Part shown: positions 1-6,010 of the stretch, one piece after another
Layout of the letters: each line of letters begins with the position of its first letter
Position numbering within the stretch: position 1 is the stretch's first letter
Origin: Neptunomonas sp.
GTDB lineage: Bacteria > Pseudomonadota > Gammaproteobacteria > Pseudomonadales > Balneatricaceae
Length of the DNA stretch: 6,900 bases
Direction: 5' to 3'
NCBI GenBank assembly: GCA_004195305.1
Contig: SDWN01000521.1
Location: 1 to 6,900, forward strand
Notes under the pieces: model-generated
The model's database searches: none
What the model saw: the letters and a program-made list of their open reading frames with translations, nothing else
What the model was told of the DNA's origin: nothing
Program-made: the position numbers and the translations under genes

Positions 1-181
1 TTATTCAATAACACGACACGCCCCTAGCCCGCGATTCACATCAAAACACTCTTATAAAAAACCTTAGAACGGTCTTTAGCCCAAGCAGCATAAGCATTTC
101 TGGCGTTTAAAATGGCGATACAAGCGGCACTTCAAACACATTTATCGAACCCGTATTTTCATTTCGAAAGCACCCCAATAT

Positions 182-197
182 CCGCCGCAATTGGCGG
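182..197 (-). other. Short hairpin just after the WbpV-like gene
   Basis: A perfect 5-bp GC stem (CCGCC/GGCGG) with a 6-nt loop begins two bases past the stop codon of the gene at 199-1164. No run of T follows on the minus strand, so it does not meet the usual rule for an intrinsic terminator. It could protect the 3' end of the message or be chance. The rest of 1-198 shows no convincing gene, promoter or repeat on either strand. Confidence 0.25.
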
Positions 198-198
198 G

Positions 199-1164
199 CT
201 AGTCGGCATTTTCAATACCCGCTTTATCCTGTCTTGCCATATCAACAAGCGTTTGCAGCATCGTCGCTGGCGGCTGCCAATCTAAGCACTGCTGAGTATG
301 AGTAATATCCACGGCTAAAGATCCCAGCAACCTATCGGCACTGCTTGATCTTCGCAAGAATTTGGCGATCATACGCAGCAAAATATCTGGGCAATAAAAT
401 AGTCTCGGTTTAACACCATAGGCCTGCGCTATGCGCCGGATCAAGGTCGATGTTGAAACGGCCTCACCATCCGAAACAAGAAATATCTGCCCCTCTGCTT
501 GAGGATGCACAACACACACCCGCACCAGATCAACCAGATTGGTAATGCTCACCAACGTGCGTCGATTCGTTAATCCAGCAAGAGGTAAGGGAATACCCCG
601 CTTAACCCAGCAAATCAGTTGCAAAAAATTGGCTTTTACACCCACGCCGTAAATTAACGGGGGCCGGATCACGACCACATCAAAACCACTGGTTTGCCCG
701 TAGGCTAATAGCGCACTCTCGGCTCGAGACTTGGATCGAGCATAGGCATCCTGAGGGTTAGGTACATCGGCTGCACTATAAGGAACAACCCGCTCCTCGC
801 CGTTAACCTTAATTGAACTGAGAAAAATAAAGCGTCGTACACCTGCATTTTTGGCCAAACGGGCCAGAGTCAACGCTCCCTGATGGTTAACACGGTCATA
901 TTCAGAATCCTGCGCCTGGGTATCATCCATGGCATGCACACGCGCGGCCAGATGGACAACCACATCAATTCCCGCCAGCGCCCCGGCAATCGCAACCTCA
1001 TCCTCCAGCCCCGAGATCTTAACCAGATCAACGCTACCCAGCTGTGCCGCGGAAAAACGATCCGGATCGCGGACGAGCCCGCGTACACAGTAGTGCTGCC
1101 GGATCATTTCACGGCAAAGATGCTGTCCAACAAAACCACTGGCACCGGTTATCAATATTTTCAA
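199..1164 (-). CDS. WbpV-like NAD-dependent epimerase/dehydratase (probable UDP-4-keto-6-deoxy-HexNAc 4-reductase)
   Basis: This is an extended short-chain dehydrogenase/reductase of 321 residues, a normal length for the family. The N-terminal NAD(P)-binding Rossmann motif GASGFVG is at 7-13, HLAARVH at 71-77, SSIKVNGE at 116-123, the catalytic YxxxK pair at Tyr141/Lys145, and RPPLIYG at 167-173. The VHxMDD, SSIKVNGE and NRRTLV segments are typical of the subgroup with Pseudomonas aeruginosa WbpV and Rhizobium WreQ. In those proteins the family reduces the 4-keto product of a WbpM-type dehydratase to UDP-D-QuiNAc in the cytoplasm. A WbpM homologue lies in the same gene series, which favours that role, but a 4-epimerase role on another UDP-sugar cannot be excluded. 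The start is TTG at 1164: an in-frame stop lies six codons upstream and no ATG or GTG precedes the Rossmann motif. The Shine-Dalgarno match is poor (only a GAG about 14 nt upstream), so initiation is probably weak or coupled to the upstream gene 55 nt away. Confidence 0.85.
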   Translation of the reverse strand: MKILITGASGFVGQHLCREMIRQHYCVRGLVRDPDRFSAAQLGSVDLVKISGLEDEVAIAGALAGIDVVVHLAARVHAMDDTQAQDSEYDRVNHQGALTLARLAKNAGVRRFIFLSSIKVNGEERVVPYSAADVPNPQDAYARSKSRAESALLAYGQTSGFDVVVIRPPLIYGVGVKANFLQLICWVKRGIPLPLAGLTNRRTLVSITNLVDLVRVCVVHPQAEGQIFLVSDGEAVSTSTLIRRIAQAYGVKPRLFYCPDILLRMIAKFLRRSSSADRLLGSLAVDITHTQQCLDWQPPATMLQTLVDMARQDKAGIENAD

Positions 1165-1185
1165 AGTATAAAAACCAGCTCAGAG

Positions 1186-1221
1186 AGCCTGTCGCAAGCC
1201 CTGCATAGCTTGGCGAAGGCT
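1186..1221 (-). other. Imperfect 13-bp hairpin overlapping the 4-epimerase stop codon
   Basis: On the minus strand AGCCT-TCGC-AAGC pairs with GCTT-GCGA-AGGCT across an 8-nt loop, with one single-base C bulge on each arm. That gives 13 base pairs starting inside the TAG stop codon (1222-1220). A TTTTT run follows about 12 nt after the stem, too far for a standard intrinsic terminator. It sits between the 4-epimerase gene and the poorly signalled TTG start of the WbpV-like gene. It may be an mRNA processing or attenuation element, or an isolated REP-like palindrome. Confidence 0.4.
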
Positions 1222-2233
1222 ATTTAAAATAGGCTTGATACCAGACAACAAAGCGTGCAATGCCGACACTTACCGGTGTCTCGGGCTTATAATCGACCCA
1301 GGCCTCCAGCGCAGACACATCCGATGCCGTATCCGGCACATCGCCCGGCTGCAATGGCAACAGATTCAACTTCGCCTTACGCCCCAGCTCTGATTCTATG
1401 CAGCCGATATAATCCAGCAATTCAACCGGATGCTGGTTACCGATATTAAAGACCCGCCAGGGTGCTTTACTGCTGGCAGGATCCGGCGTTTTACCTTGCC
1501 ACTGCGGATTCGACTCGGCCACCCGATCCAGAGTACGTATCACCCCTTCGACGATATCATCGATATAGGTAAAATCACGACGATGCTTACCGTAGTTAAA
1601 CACATCGATCGGCTTGCCCTCCTTGATCGCCTTGGTAAACAGAAACAGCGCCATGTCCGGCCGCCCCCAAGGACCATAGACGGTAAAGAAGCGTAACCCA
1701 GTGGTCGGTAATGCGTACAGATGGCTGTAAGTATGCGCCATCAGCTCATTAGATTTTTTCGAGGCGGCATACAGTGACAATGGGTGATCGACATTATCGT
1801 GCTCAGAGAAGGGTAGGGTTTCATTGGCACCATAGACCGAACTGGACGAAGCATAGACGAGGTGTTTGACATCGTTATGGCGACAGCCTTCGAGAATATT
1901 CAAAAAGCCGACGATGTTACTATCGATATAGGCACGGGGGTTTTCGATGCTATAGCGCACCCCGGCCTGAGCCGCAAGATTCACCACCCGATCAAACTTT
2001 TCTGTTTTGAACAACTGCTCCATCCCCGGAGTATCAGCCAGATCCAGTTTTACGAAACGAAACAGCTCCGCATTGGGATTAGCATCCAGTTGCGCCAGGC
2101 GAGCAAGCTTCAGCGAGACATCGTAATAGTCGTTCAGATTATCCAGTCCCACCACCTGGTCGCCACGATTGATCAGGTACTGACTGACATGGAAGCCGAT
2201 AAATCCGGCCGCTCCGGTGACTAATACTTTCAT
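1220..2233 (-). CDS. UDP-glucuronate 4-epimerase (LspL/CapI type)
   Basis: This 337-residue extended SDR interconverts UDP-glucuronate and UDP-galacturonate in the cytoplasm. Visible features are the NAD-binding motif GAAGFIG at 7-13, the acidic DN at 31-32 after the second strand, LAAQAGVRYS at 87-96, the serine cluster YASSSSVYG around 127-135, catalytic Tyr155 and Lys159 in YAASK, and RFFTVYGPWGRPDMA at 181-195. The AAQAGVRYSIENP and VYGPWGRPDM signatures mark the bacterial/plant UDP-GlcA 4-epimerase group and separate it from GalE, and also from TviC/WbpP, the usual epimerase partner of TviB. A partial ugd, which would supply UDP-GlcA, lies upstream in the same direction. The ATG at 2233 is well supported: AAGGAA lies 7 nt upstream and the Rossmann motif begins at residue 7. 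The gene follows tviB by 91 nt and no promoter is evident between them. Confidence 0.9.
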   Translation of the reverse strand: MKVLVTGAAGFIGFHVSQYLINRGDQVVGLDNLNDYYDVSLKLARLAQLDANPNAELFRFVKLDLADTPGMEQLFKTEKFDRVVNLAAQAGVRYSIENPRAYIDSNIVGFLNILEGCRHNDVKHLVYASSSSVYGANETLPFSEHDNVDHPLSLYAASKKSNELMAHTYSHLYALPTTGLRFFTVYGPWGRPDMALFLFTKAIKEGKPIDVFNYGKHRRDFTYIDDIVEGVIRTLDRVAESNPQWQGKTPDPASSKAPWRVFNIGNQHPVELLDYIGCIESELGRKAKLNLLPLQPGDVPDTASDVSALEAWVDYKPETPVSVGIARFVVWYQAYFK

Positions 2234-2240
2234 GGTTGTA

Positions 2241-2246
2241 TTCCTT
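2241..2246 (-). promoter_or_regulatory. Ribosome binding site of the 4-epimerase gene
   Basis: AAGGAA on the minus strand lies 7 nt before the ATG at 2233. It is one of only two clear Shine-Dalgarno matches before the main genes of this window, the other being the one before tviB. Confidence 0.6.
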
Positions 2247-2324
2247 TATAGCTAAGGTGCAAACCTCTCGCCGAAAGCCAAGTGTATGCTTAACCTCTTA
2301 AAAACGACTCAAGCCAGTGCCCGA

Positions 2325-3605
2325 TTATAACCGACCGTCTACCGCCGTTGCGGGTAACATATGCTTGATATCAAACAAAACCGCGGTGGGCTGACACAAT
2401 GCCTGGATCGCCTCGCCCCCCAAAACCTCAAACTGTTGATGCGCAACCGCCAGGATCACCGCATCATAACGACCGGGACTGAGCGCATCGAGCAGATCCA
2501 AGCCGTACTCCTGCTTCGCCTCTGCGGGACTAACCCAGGGGTCGTAGACCTCCACCTCGGCGTGATAATCCTCCAGCTCCTTGATCATATCGACGACCCG
2601 GGTATTGCGCAGGTCGGGACAGTTCTCTTTGAACGCCAATCCAAGAATCAACACCTTGCTGCCCATCACCTGGATTTTCTTCTGGGTCATCTTTTTGACC
2701 ACCTGAGAGACCACGTAGGCACCCATGCCATCGTTGAGACGCCGACCCGCCAAAATTATCTCTGGATGATAGCCGACCGCCTGGGCTTTATGGGTCAGAT
2801 AGTAGGGATCGATACTGATGCAGTGACCGCCAACCAGACCGGGCCGAAACGGCAGAAAATTCCATTTGGTACCCGCCGCCGCCAACACCTCTCCGGTATC
2901 GATACCGAGTCGATTAAAGATGATCGCCAACTCGTTAACCAGAGCAATATTCAGATCCCGTTGGGTGTTTTCGATCACCTTAGCCGCCTCGGCAACTTTG
3001 ATCGAACTGGCCAGGTGAGTACCCGCGGTAATGATCGAGCCGTACAGGTTATCGATCTGCTCAGCGGCGTCGGGGGTCGACCCCGAGGTCACCTTGAGAA
3101 TAGTTTCCAGGCGATGGGTTTTATCACCTGGATTAATGCGCTCAGGACTGTACCCCACCACAAAGTCACGATTGAAGGTTAGCCCCGAGACCCGTTCGAG
3201 AATCGGCACACAGACCTCTTCGGTAGCACCGGGATAGACCGTCGACTCATACACCACCAGATCACCGGGCTTGAGTGCCGCACCAACCGTTTCTGAGGCT
3301 TTTCTGAGCGGGGTCAGATCGGGCTGTTTGTGCACATCGATCGGAGTCGGCACGGTGACAATATAACAATTACAGTCGCTCAACCGCTGTGTATCGGCAG
3401 TAAACCGCAATCGCTCAACACCCTTTAGCTCATCCGCGGCGACCTCCAGGGTATCATCCCGCCCCTGCGTGAGCGCTTCAATCCGCTGTGGATTAATATC
3501 AAACCCCAGAGTTGGATACTTACGCCCGAACGCAACGGCCAGCGGCAACCCCACATACCCCAAACCAATGACCGCAATTCTTAAATCATCCAAGACTTTA
3601 GCCAC
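2325..3605 (-). CDS. tviB: UDP-N-acetyl-hexosamine 6-dehydrogenase (TviB/VipA/WbpO type)
   Basis: This enzyme oxidises C6 of UDP-GlcNAc or UDP-GalNAc with two NAD+ to give the uronic acid nucleotide sugar used in surface polysaccharide. Counting from the GTG start it has 426 residues, usual for the family. The order is an N-terminal NAD-binding domain with GLGYVG at 14-19 and VPTP at 85-88, a central domain with the conserved Lys209 in AAKVIENTQRD, the catalytic Cys262 in GLVGGHCISIDPYYL, and a C-terminal UDP-binding domain with FKENCPD at 325-331. The GLVGGHC..DPYYLTHKAQ..GYHPE pattern fits TviB/WbpO rather than Ugd. GlcNAc versus GalNAc specificity cannot be read from the sequence. An ATG exists five codons earlier, at 3620, but it has no Shine-Dalgarno. 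The GTG at 3605 has AAGGAG 6 nt upstream, and homologues also begin shortly before the Rossmann motif. I therefore prefer GTG; the ATG form would add MKESS. Confidence 0.9.
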   Translation of the reverse strand: MAKVLDDLRIAVIGLGYVGLPLAVAFGRKYPTLGFDINPQRIEALTQGRDDTLEVAADELKGVERLRFTADTQRLSDCNCYIVTVPTPIDVHKQPDLTPLRKASETVGAALKPGDLVVYESTVYPGATEEVCVPILERVSGLTFNRDFVVGYSPERINPGDKTHRLETILKVTSGSTPDAAEQIDNLYGSIITAGTHLASSIKVAEAAKVIENTQRDLNIALVNELAIIFNRLGIDTGEVLAAAGTKWNFLPFRPGLVGGHCISIDPYYLTHKAQAVGYHPEIILAGRRLNDGMGAYVVSQVVKKMTQKKIQVMGSKVLILGLAFKENCPDLRNTRVVDMIKELEDYHAEVEVYDPWVSPAEAKQEYGLDLLDALSPGRYDAVILAVAHQQFEVLGGEAIQALCQPTAVLFDIKHMLPATAVDGRL

Positions 3606-3611
3606 GCTACT

Positions 3612-3617
3612 CTCCTT
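3612..3617 (-). promoter_or_regulatory. Ribosome binding site that favours the GTG start of tviB
   Basis: AAGGAG lies 6 nt before the GTG at 3605 and directly after the alternative ATG at 3620. If the ATG were used, these bases would encode Lys-Glu. Upstream of the ATG there is only CAAATTGG, with no ribosome-binding match. Confidence 0.65.
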
Positions 3618-3655
3618 CATCCAATTTGAATATTCTGACCTATGCCAATGCGGTA

Positions 3656-3675
3656 CTAGGAGGCTGTTCGAGAAT
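3656..3675 (+). repeat. Left terminal inverted repeat
   Basis: The outer 11 bases (CTAGGAGGCTG) and inner 7 bases (CGAGAAT) match the inverted right end exactly. The two central bases differ (TT here, AC in the other copy). Confidence 0.7.
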
Positions 3676-3802
3676 ACACTGATCTACTCGGCAACCGCTC
3701 CTGCGTTGCACTACCTCCTGCATCCATGCTGTCGTGCTGAAAACCCGGCTCTCTTAAATTAAACAGGGGTCATATTTTACGATCATCCTCGTTAAATGCT
3801 AT

Positions 3803-3948
3803 TCACAAGCTGCGTCCTTGCAGCTTGCCCTACGGGCAGCTATCGCTGTGTAAATCGGCTTTCCTGCCGATTTATCACAAGCGGCGTCCCTGCAGCTTGC
3901 CCTACGGGCAGCTATCGCTGTGTAAATCGGCTTTCCTGCCGATTCATC
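3803..3948. repeat. Two tandem 72-bp hairpin-rich repeat units
   Basis: Unit 1 (3803-3874) and unit 2 (3875-3946, with the match running on to 3948) have period 72 and differ at only three positions (3811/3883, 3818/3890, 3873/3945). Each unit contains three small palindromes in order: AAGCTGC-6 nt-GCAGCTT, TGCCC-TAC-GGGCA, and TAAATCGGC-6 nt-GCCGATTTA. The first and third stems are perfect in unit 1 (7 and 9 bp). In unit 2 each is interrupted by one substitution. The loops of the two longer stems share a TCCT core. This resembles REP/BIME-like intergenic repeats rather than coding DNA. No T run follows on the minus strand, so these stems are not standard terminators. Confidence 0.8.
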
Positions 3949-4003
3949 TTCGCAAATGATCGATAAATCTGACTCAAAATGCGCATCTCTCGCTACGCTC
4001 GCT

Positions 4004-4023
4004 ATTCTCGGTCAGCCTCCTAG
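4004..4023 (-). repeat. Right terminal inverted repeat, overlapping the wbpM stop codon
   Basis: Read on the minus strand this is CTAGGAGGCTG-AC-CGAGAAT, the inverted partner of 3656-3675. Its first four bases (CTAG) contain the TAG that ends the wbpM reading frame at 4022-4020. Confidence 0.7.
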
Positions 4024-5930
4024 CGCTGTTCGCAGCGACTCAACAGGTCTTGATTTCCACACTGAGGCAAAAAACCGCTGACATGCTGCAACATCAAAGC
4101 CCGCAACGGTTCGACCGCCTGCTGCTCGACCTGCTCAGTCAAGGCCCCGATGATCAGCTCCAACTGGGCGCTATCGGGCCCCTCTTCGTGAGCCATCATA
4201 ATCTGCGGATGCGAGGTGCCAGTAACGTTATCACCGATCAGTAACTCTTCATAAAGTTTCTCTCCCGGCCTCAAACCGGTATAGCGGATCTCAACCCCGG
4301 ATCGACGCCCACCTGCGACCCGGTGACCGCTCAGGCGGATCATCCTCTGGGCCAGATCGGCGATACGCACCGGCGCCCCCATATCCAACACAAACAGCTC
4401 CCCGCCCTGGCCCAGCGATGCGGCCTGAATAACCAATGACGCGGCTTCCGGGATGGTCATAAAGTAGCGGGTAATCTCCGGGTCGGTCACTGTTACCGGC
4501 CCCCCTTGAGCGATCTGGCGCTGGAACAGGGGAATCACTGATCCCGAGGAGCCCAATACATTGCCAAAGCGAACCATCATAAACCGGGTCACACTGTTTT
4601 CCGGGTGGCACTGCAAGCCCTGCAGCACCATCTCGGCAAGTCGCTTGCTGGCACCCATGGTATTGGTTGGCCTAACCGCCTTATCAGTAGAGATCAGGAC
4701 AAAGCGCTCTACCTTTAACTGCATCGCCAGCTGCGCGACCACCCAGGTCCCGAGCACATTATTCTGCACCCCGGGAATCACGTTCTGCTCGACGATCGGC
4801 ACATGTTTATACGCAGCGGCATGGTACAGGGTCTGAATCCTATAACCACCAATCAGTCGCTGCATCCGGGACCGATCCAGCACCGTTCCCAGCACCGCAA
4901 CCAGCTCCGTCGGTAAATCGAACAACTCGATCCGCTGCCGTAGCTCGGCCTCGACCTGGTACAGCGAAAATTCATTGTGCTCCAGCAGCACCAAACACCG
5001 AGGCGCTTGCTGCAGCAACTGACGACAGAGCTCCGAGCCGATTGAGCCACCGGCACCCGTAACCAGCACCTGGCGTCCCTTCACGCTCTGTTGCAGCAGC
5101 TCGGGATCCGCCTGGACCGACGCCCGGCCGAGCAAATCGGTCAGATCGATCTCATTCAGTTCGGTCAGATAAGCCTGCCCCAGCGCGACCTGATCCAGCG
5201 ATGGCATCGAGCGCACAGCCACTTCAACCTGCTCTAATTCCCGTAAAATCCGGCGTCGATCATCCTGAGTCGCACTCGGTAATGCCAGCAAAACCTCCAG
5301 GGTCTCATAGTCCCCGCGCAGCTCCGGGATCACCGGTAAACCACCCAACACTGTCAGACCGGCGATCTGATGCCCCTTTAACCCGACATCATCATCAATA
5401 AACCCTAACAGACGAAAATGGCTGCTCTGACTTAACGACAACGCCAACTGTACTCCCGCCTCGCCCGCACCGTAGATCAGCACGTGGTTGCCTTTACGCT
5501 CGCGGAAAGCACCGGCCATAAACCAGCGTGCAACCTGCCGACTGCCACCCACAAGGATACAGAGCACCATCCAAAAAATCAGTGGTAGCGAACGTGGGGA
5601 AAACAGCTCCCAATGAAAATAGTTAGACAGATAGAAGGGCAACAGTGACCACAGCAACACCAGCAACGCATTGGCGTAACCGATGGTGATCATGGCACGA
5701 TGGCCGATATAGCGGATGACGGCGCGATACAAGCCCAAACGAATATAGAGCGGAATCGCAATCAGCGGCACGACGGCAAACAGCAGCAGCTGCTTACCCT
5801 GGGGGTGGTACAGTTCGCCCAGCCGGAGTGAGAACGCTAACCACAGTGACAACAGCACCAGCAGCGTATCCAGCAGCGCGATGACCGCAGCCTTATAGCT
5901 CCGATTTAGAGATTGCAGCTGCGTCAGCAT
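4020..5930 (-). CDS. wbpM: WbpM/CapD-type UDP-GlcNAc 4,6-dehydratase, membrane-anchored
   Basis: This 636-residue inner-membrane protein is close to the length of P. aeruginosa WbpM. Family members convert UDP-GlcNAc to UDP-4-keto-6-deoxy-GlcNAc, the precursor of QuiNAc, FucNAc and bacillosamine-type sugars. Four hydrophobic segments occupy roughly 13-34, 47-66, 82-101 and 114-131. A first Rossmann fold follows (LIYGAGEAG, 151-159), then the catalytic SDR domain with TGAGGSIG at 291-298, the ISTDKAVRPTN segment at 413-423, and Met425/Lys429 in MGASK. Met in place of the usual SDR tyrosine is the known Ser-Met-Lys variation of the WbpM group, not a defect. The RFGNVLGSSGSVIPLF and TRYFMTIPEAA blocks are also intact. 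The ATG at 5930 gives the expected N-terminus, but no Shine-Dalgarno precedes it. A small ORF ends across this start (ATGCTGA), so translation may be coupled. The stop codon lies inside the inverted repeat of the downstream element. The likely partner is the WbpV-like reductase at 199-1164. Confidence 0.92.
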   Translation of the reverse strand: MLTQLQSLNRSYKAAVIALLDTLLVLLSLWLAFSLRLGELYHPQGKQLLLFAVVPLIAIPLYIRLGLYRAVIRYIGHRAMITIGYANALLVLLWSLLPFYLSNYFHWELFSPRSLPLIFWMVLCILVGGSRQVARWFMAGAFRERKGNHVLIYGAGEAGVQLALSLSQSSHFRLLGFIDDDVGLKGHQIAGLTVLGGLPVIPELRGDYETLEVLLALPSATQDDRRRILRELEQVEVAVRSMPSLDQVALGQAYLTELNEIDLTDLLGRASVQADPELLQQSVKGRQVLVTGAGGSIGSELCRQLLQQAPRCLVLLEHNEFSLYQVEAELRQRIELFDLPTELVAVLGTVLDRSRMQRLIGGYRIQTLYHAAAYKHVPIVEQNVIPGVQNNVLGTWVVAQLAMQLKVERFVLISTDKAVRPTNTMGASKRLAEMVLQGLQCHPENSVTRFMMVRFGNVLGSSGSVIPLFQRQIAQGGPVTVTDPEITRYFMTIPEAASLVIQAASLGQGGELFVLDMGAPVRIADLAQRMIRLSGHRVAGGRRSGVEIRYTGLRPGEKLYEELLIGDNVTGTSHPQIMMAHEEGPDSAQLELIIGALTEQVEQQAVEPLRALMLQHVSGFLPQCGNQDLLSRCEQR

Positions 5931-6010
5931 CGGCGCGACAACGCCAATGCGACAATTCCCGCTACCACGCGTGCTATCGCGACACGCTCTTTCTCAGCAC
6001 TCAGGGGCAC
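5924..6010 (-). CDS. Possible 28-residue membrane peptide ORF bridging ugd and wbpM
   Basis: A GTG at 6010 opens a 28-codon frame ending at TGA (5926-5924). The frame overlaps the end of ugd by 10 nt and the start of wbpM by 7 nt (ATGCTGA). GAGGAG lies 10 nt before the GTG, at 6026-6021. The predicted peptide has a charged front (SAEKER) and then a hydrophobic stretch (VVAGIVALAL) flanked by arginines and ending in SRRC, which could span or dip into a membrane. I recognise no family. The frame may simply be chance, or a leader whose translation brings ribosomes to the wbpM start, which has no ribosome-binding site of its own. Confidence 0.25.
   Translation of the reverse strand: MPLSAEKERVAIARVVAGIVALALSRRC

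Larger units (their letters stand above)
3656..4023. mobile_element. Putative non-autonomous (MITE-like) insertion with terminal inverted repeats
   Basis: The 399-nt gap between wbpM and tviB is almost filled by a segment whose two ends are inverted copies of each other: 20 nt at 3656-3675 and 4004-4023, 18/20 identical. Both ends carry the palindrome CTAG. This could be a 4-bp target duplication (element 3660-4019, 360 bp), or CTAG with only the inner TA duplicated. The Tc1/mariner-related IS630 is known to insert at CTAG with TA duplication, and IS5 makes a 4-bp duplication of a YTAR-type site. The inside has no transposase and no plausible gene. It holds short palindromes near 3690-3735 and two tandem hairpin-rich 72-bp units at 3803-3948. 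The right CTAG overlaps the wbpM stop codon, which it preserves. Deleting the element plus one CTAG would leave about 35 nt between the wbpM stop and the tviB ATG, a normal operon spacing. The mobility interpretation is inferred; the repeats are directly visible. Confidence 0.5.

Noticed and set aside
50..100. A T6 run (minus strand, at 61-56) after a G/C patch, considered as a terminator for the gene series
   Set aside because: The bases before the T run form no stem longer than about three pairs.
36..131. Minus-strand open stretch of 31 codons with a protein-like composition (contains NARNAYAAWAKDRSK)
   Set aside because: It begins after a stop codon with no usable start or ribosome-binding site and matches no family I can recall. 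It could be a gene remnant but is too short to support.
2247..2290. TATAAA near the 4-epimerase start considered as a -10 promoter element
   Set aside because: No acceptable -35 hexamer lies 16-18 nt upstream, and the element almost touches the ribosome-binding site, leaving no room for a normal leader.
2361..3182. Long plus-strand open frame (273 codons) opposite tviB
   Set aside because: It is antisense to a gene with every TviB motif intact, its translation resembles no family I know, and it has no ribosome-binding site. It is a by-product of the codon bias of the opposite strand.
3803..3948. Repeats considered as a CRISPR array
   Set aside because: There are only two units in direct contact with no unique spacers between them, and the divergence and internal palindromes fit a REP-like tandem duplication.
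4289..4315. Met in place of the usual catalytic Tyr in the WbpM-like SDR domain (Met425) considered as an inactivating change
   Set aside because: Met at this position is the established variation of the WbpM subgroup; the surrounding STDKAV and MGASK motifs are intact. The true codon lies near 4656-4658.
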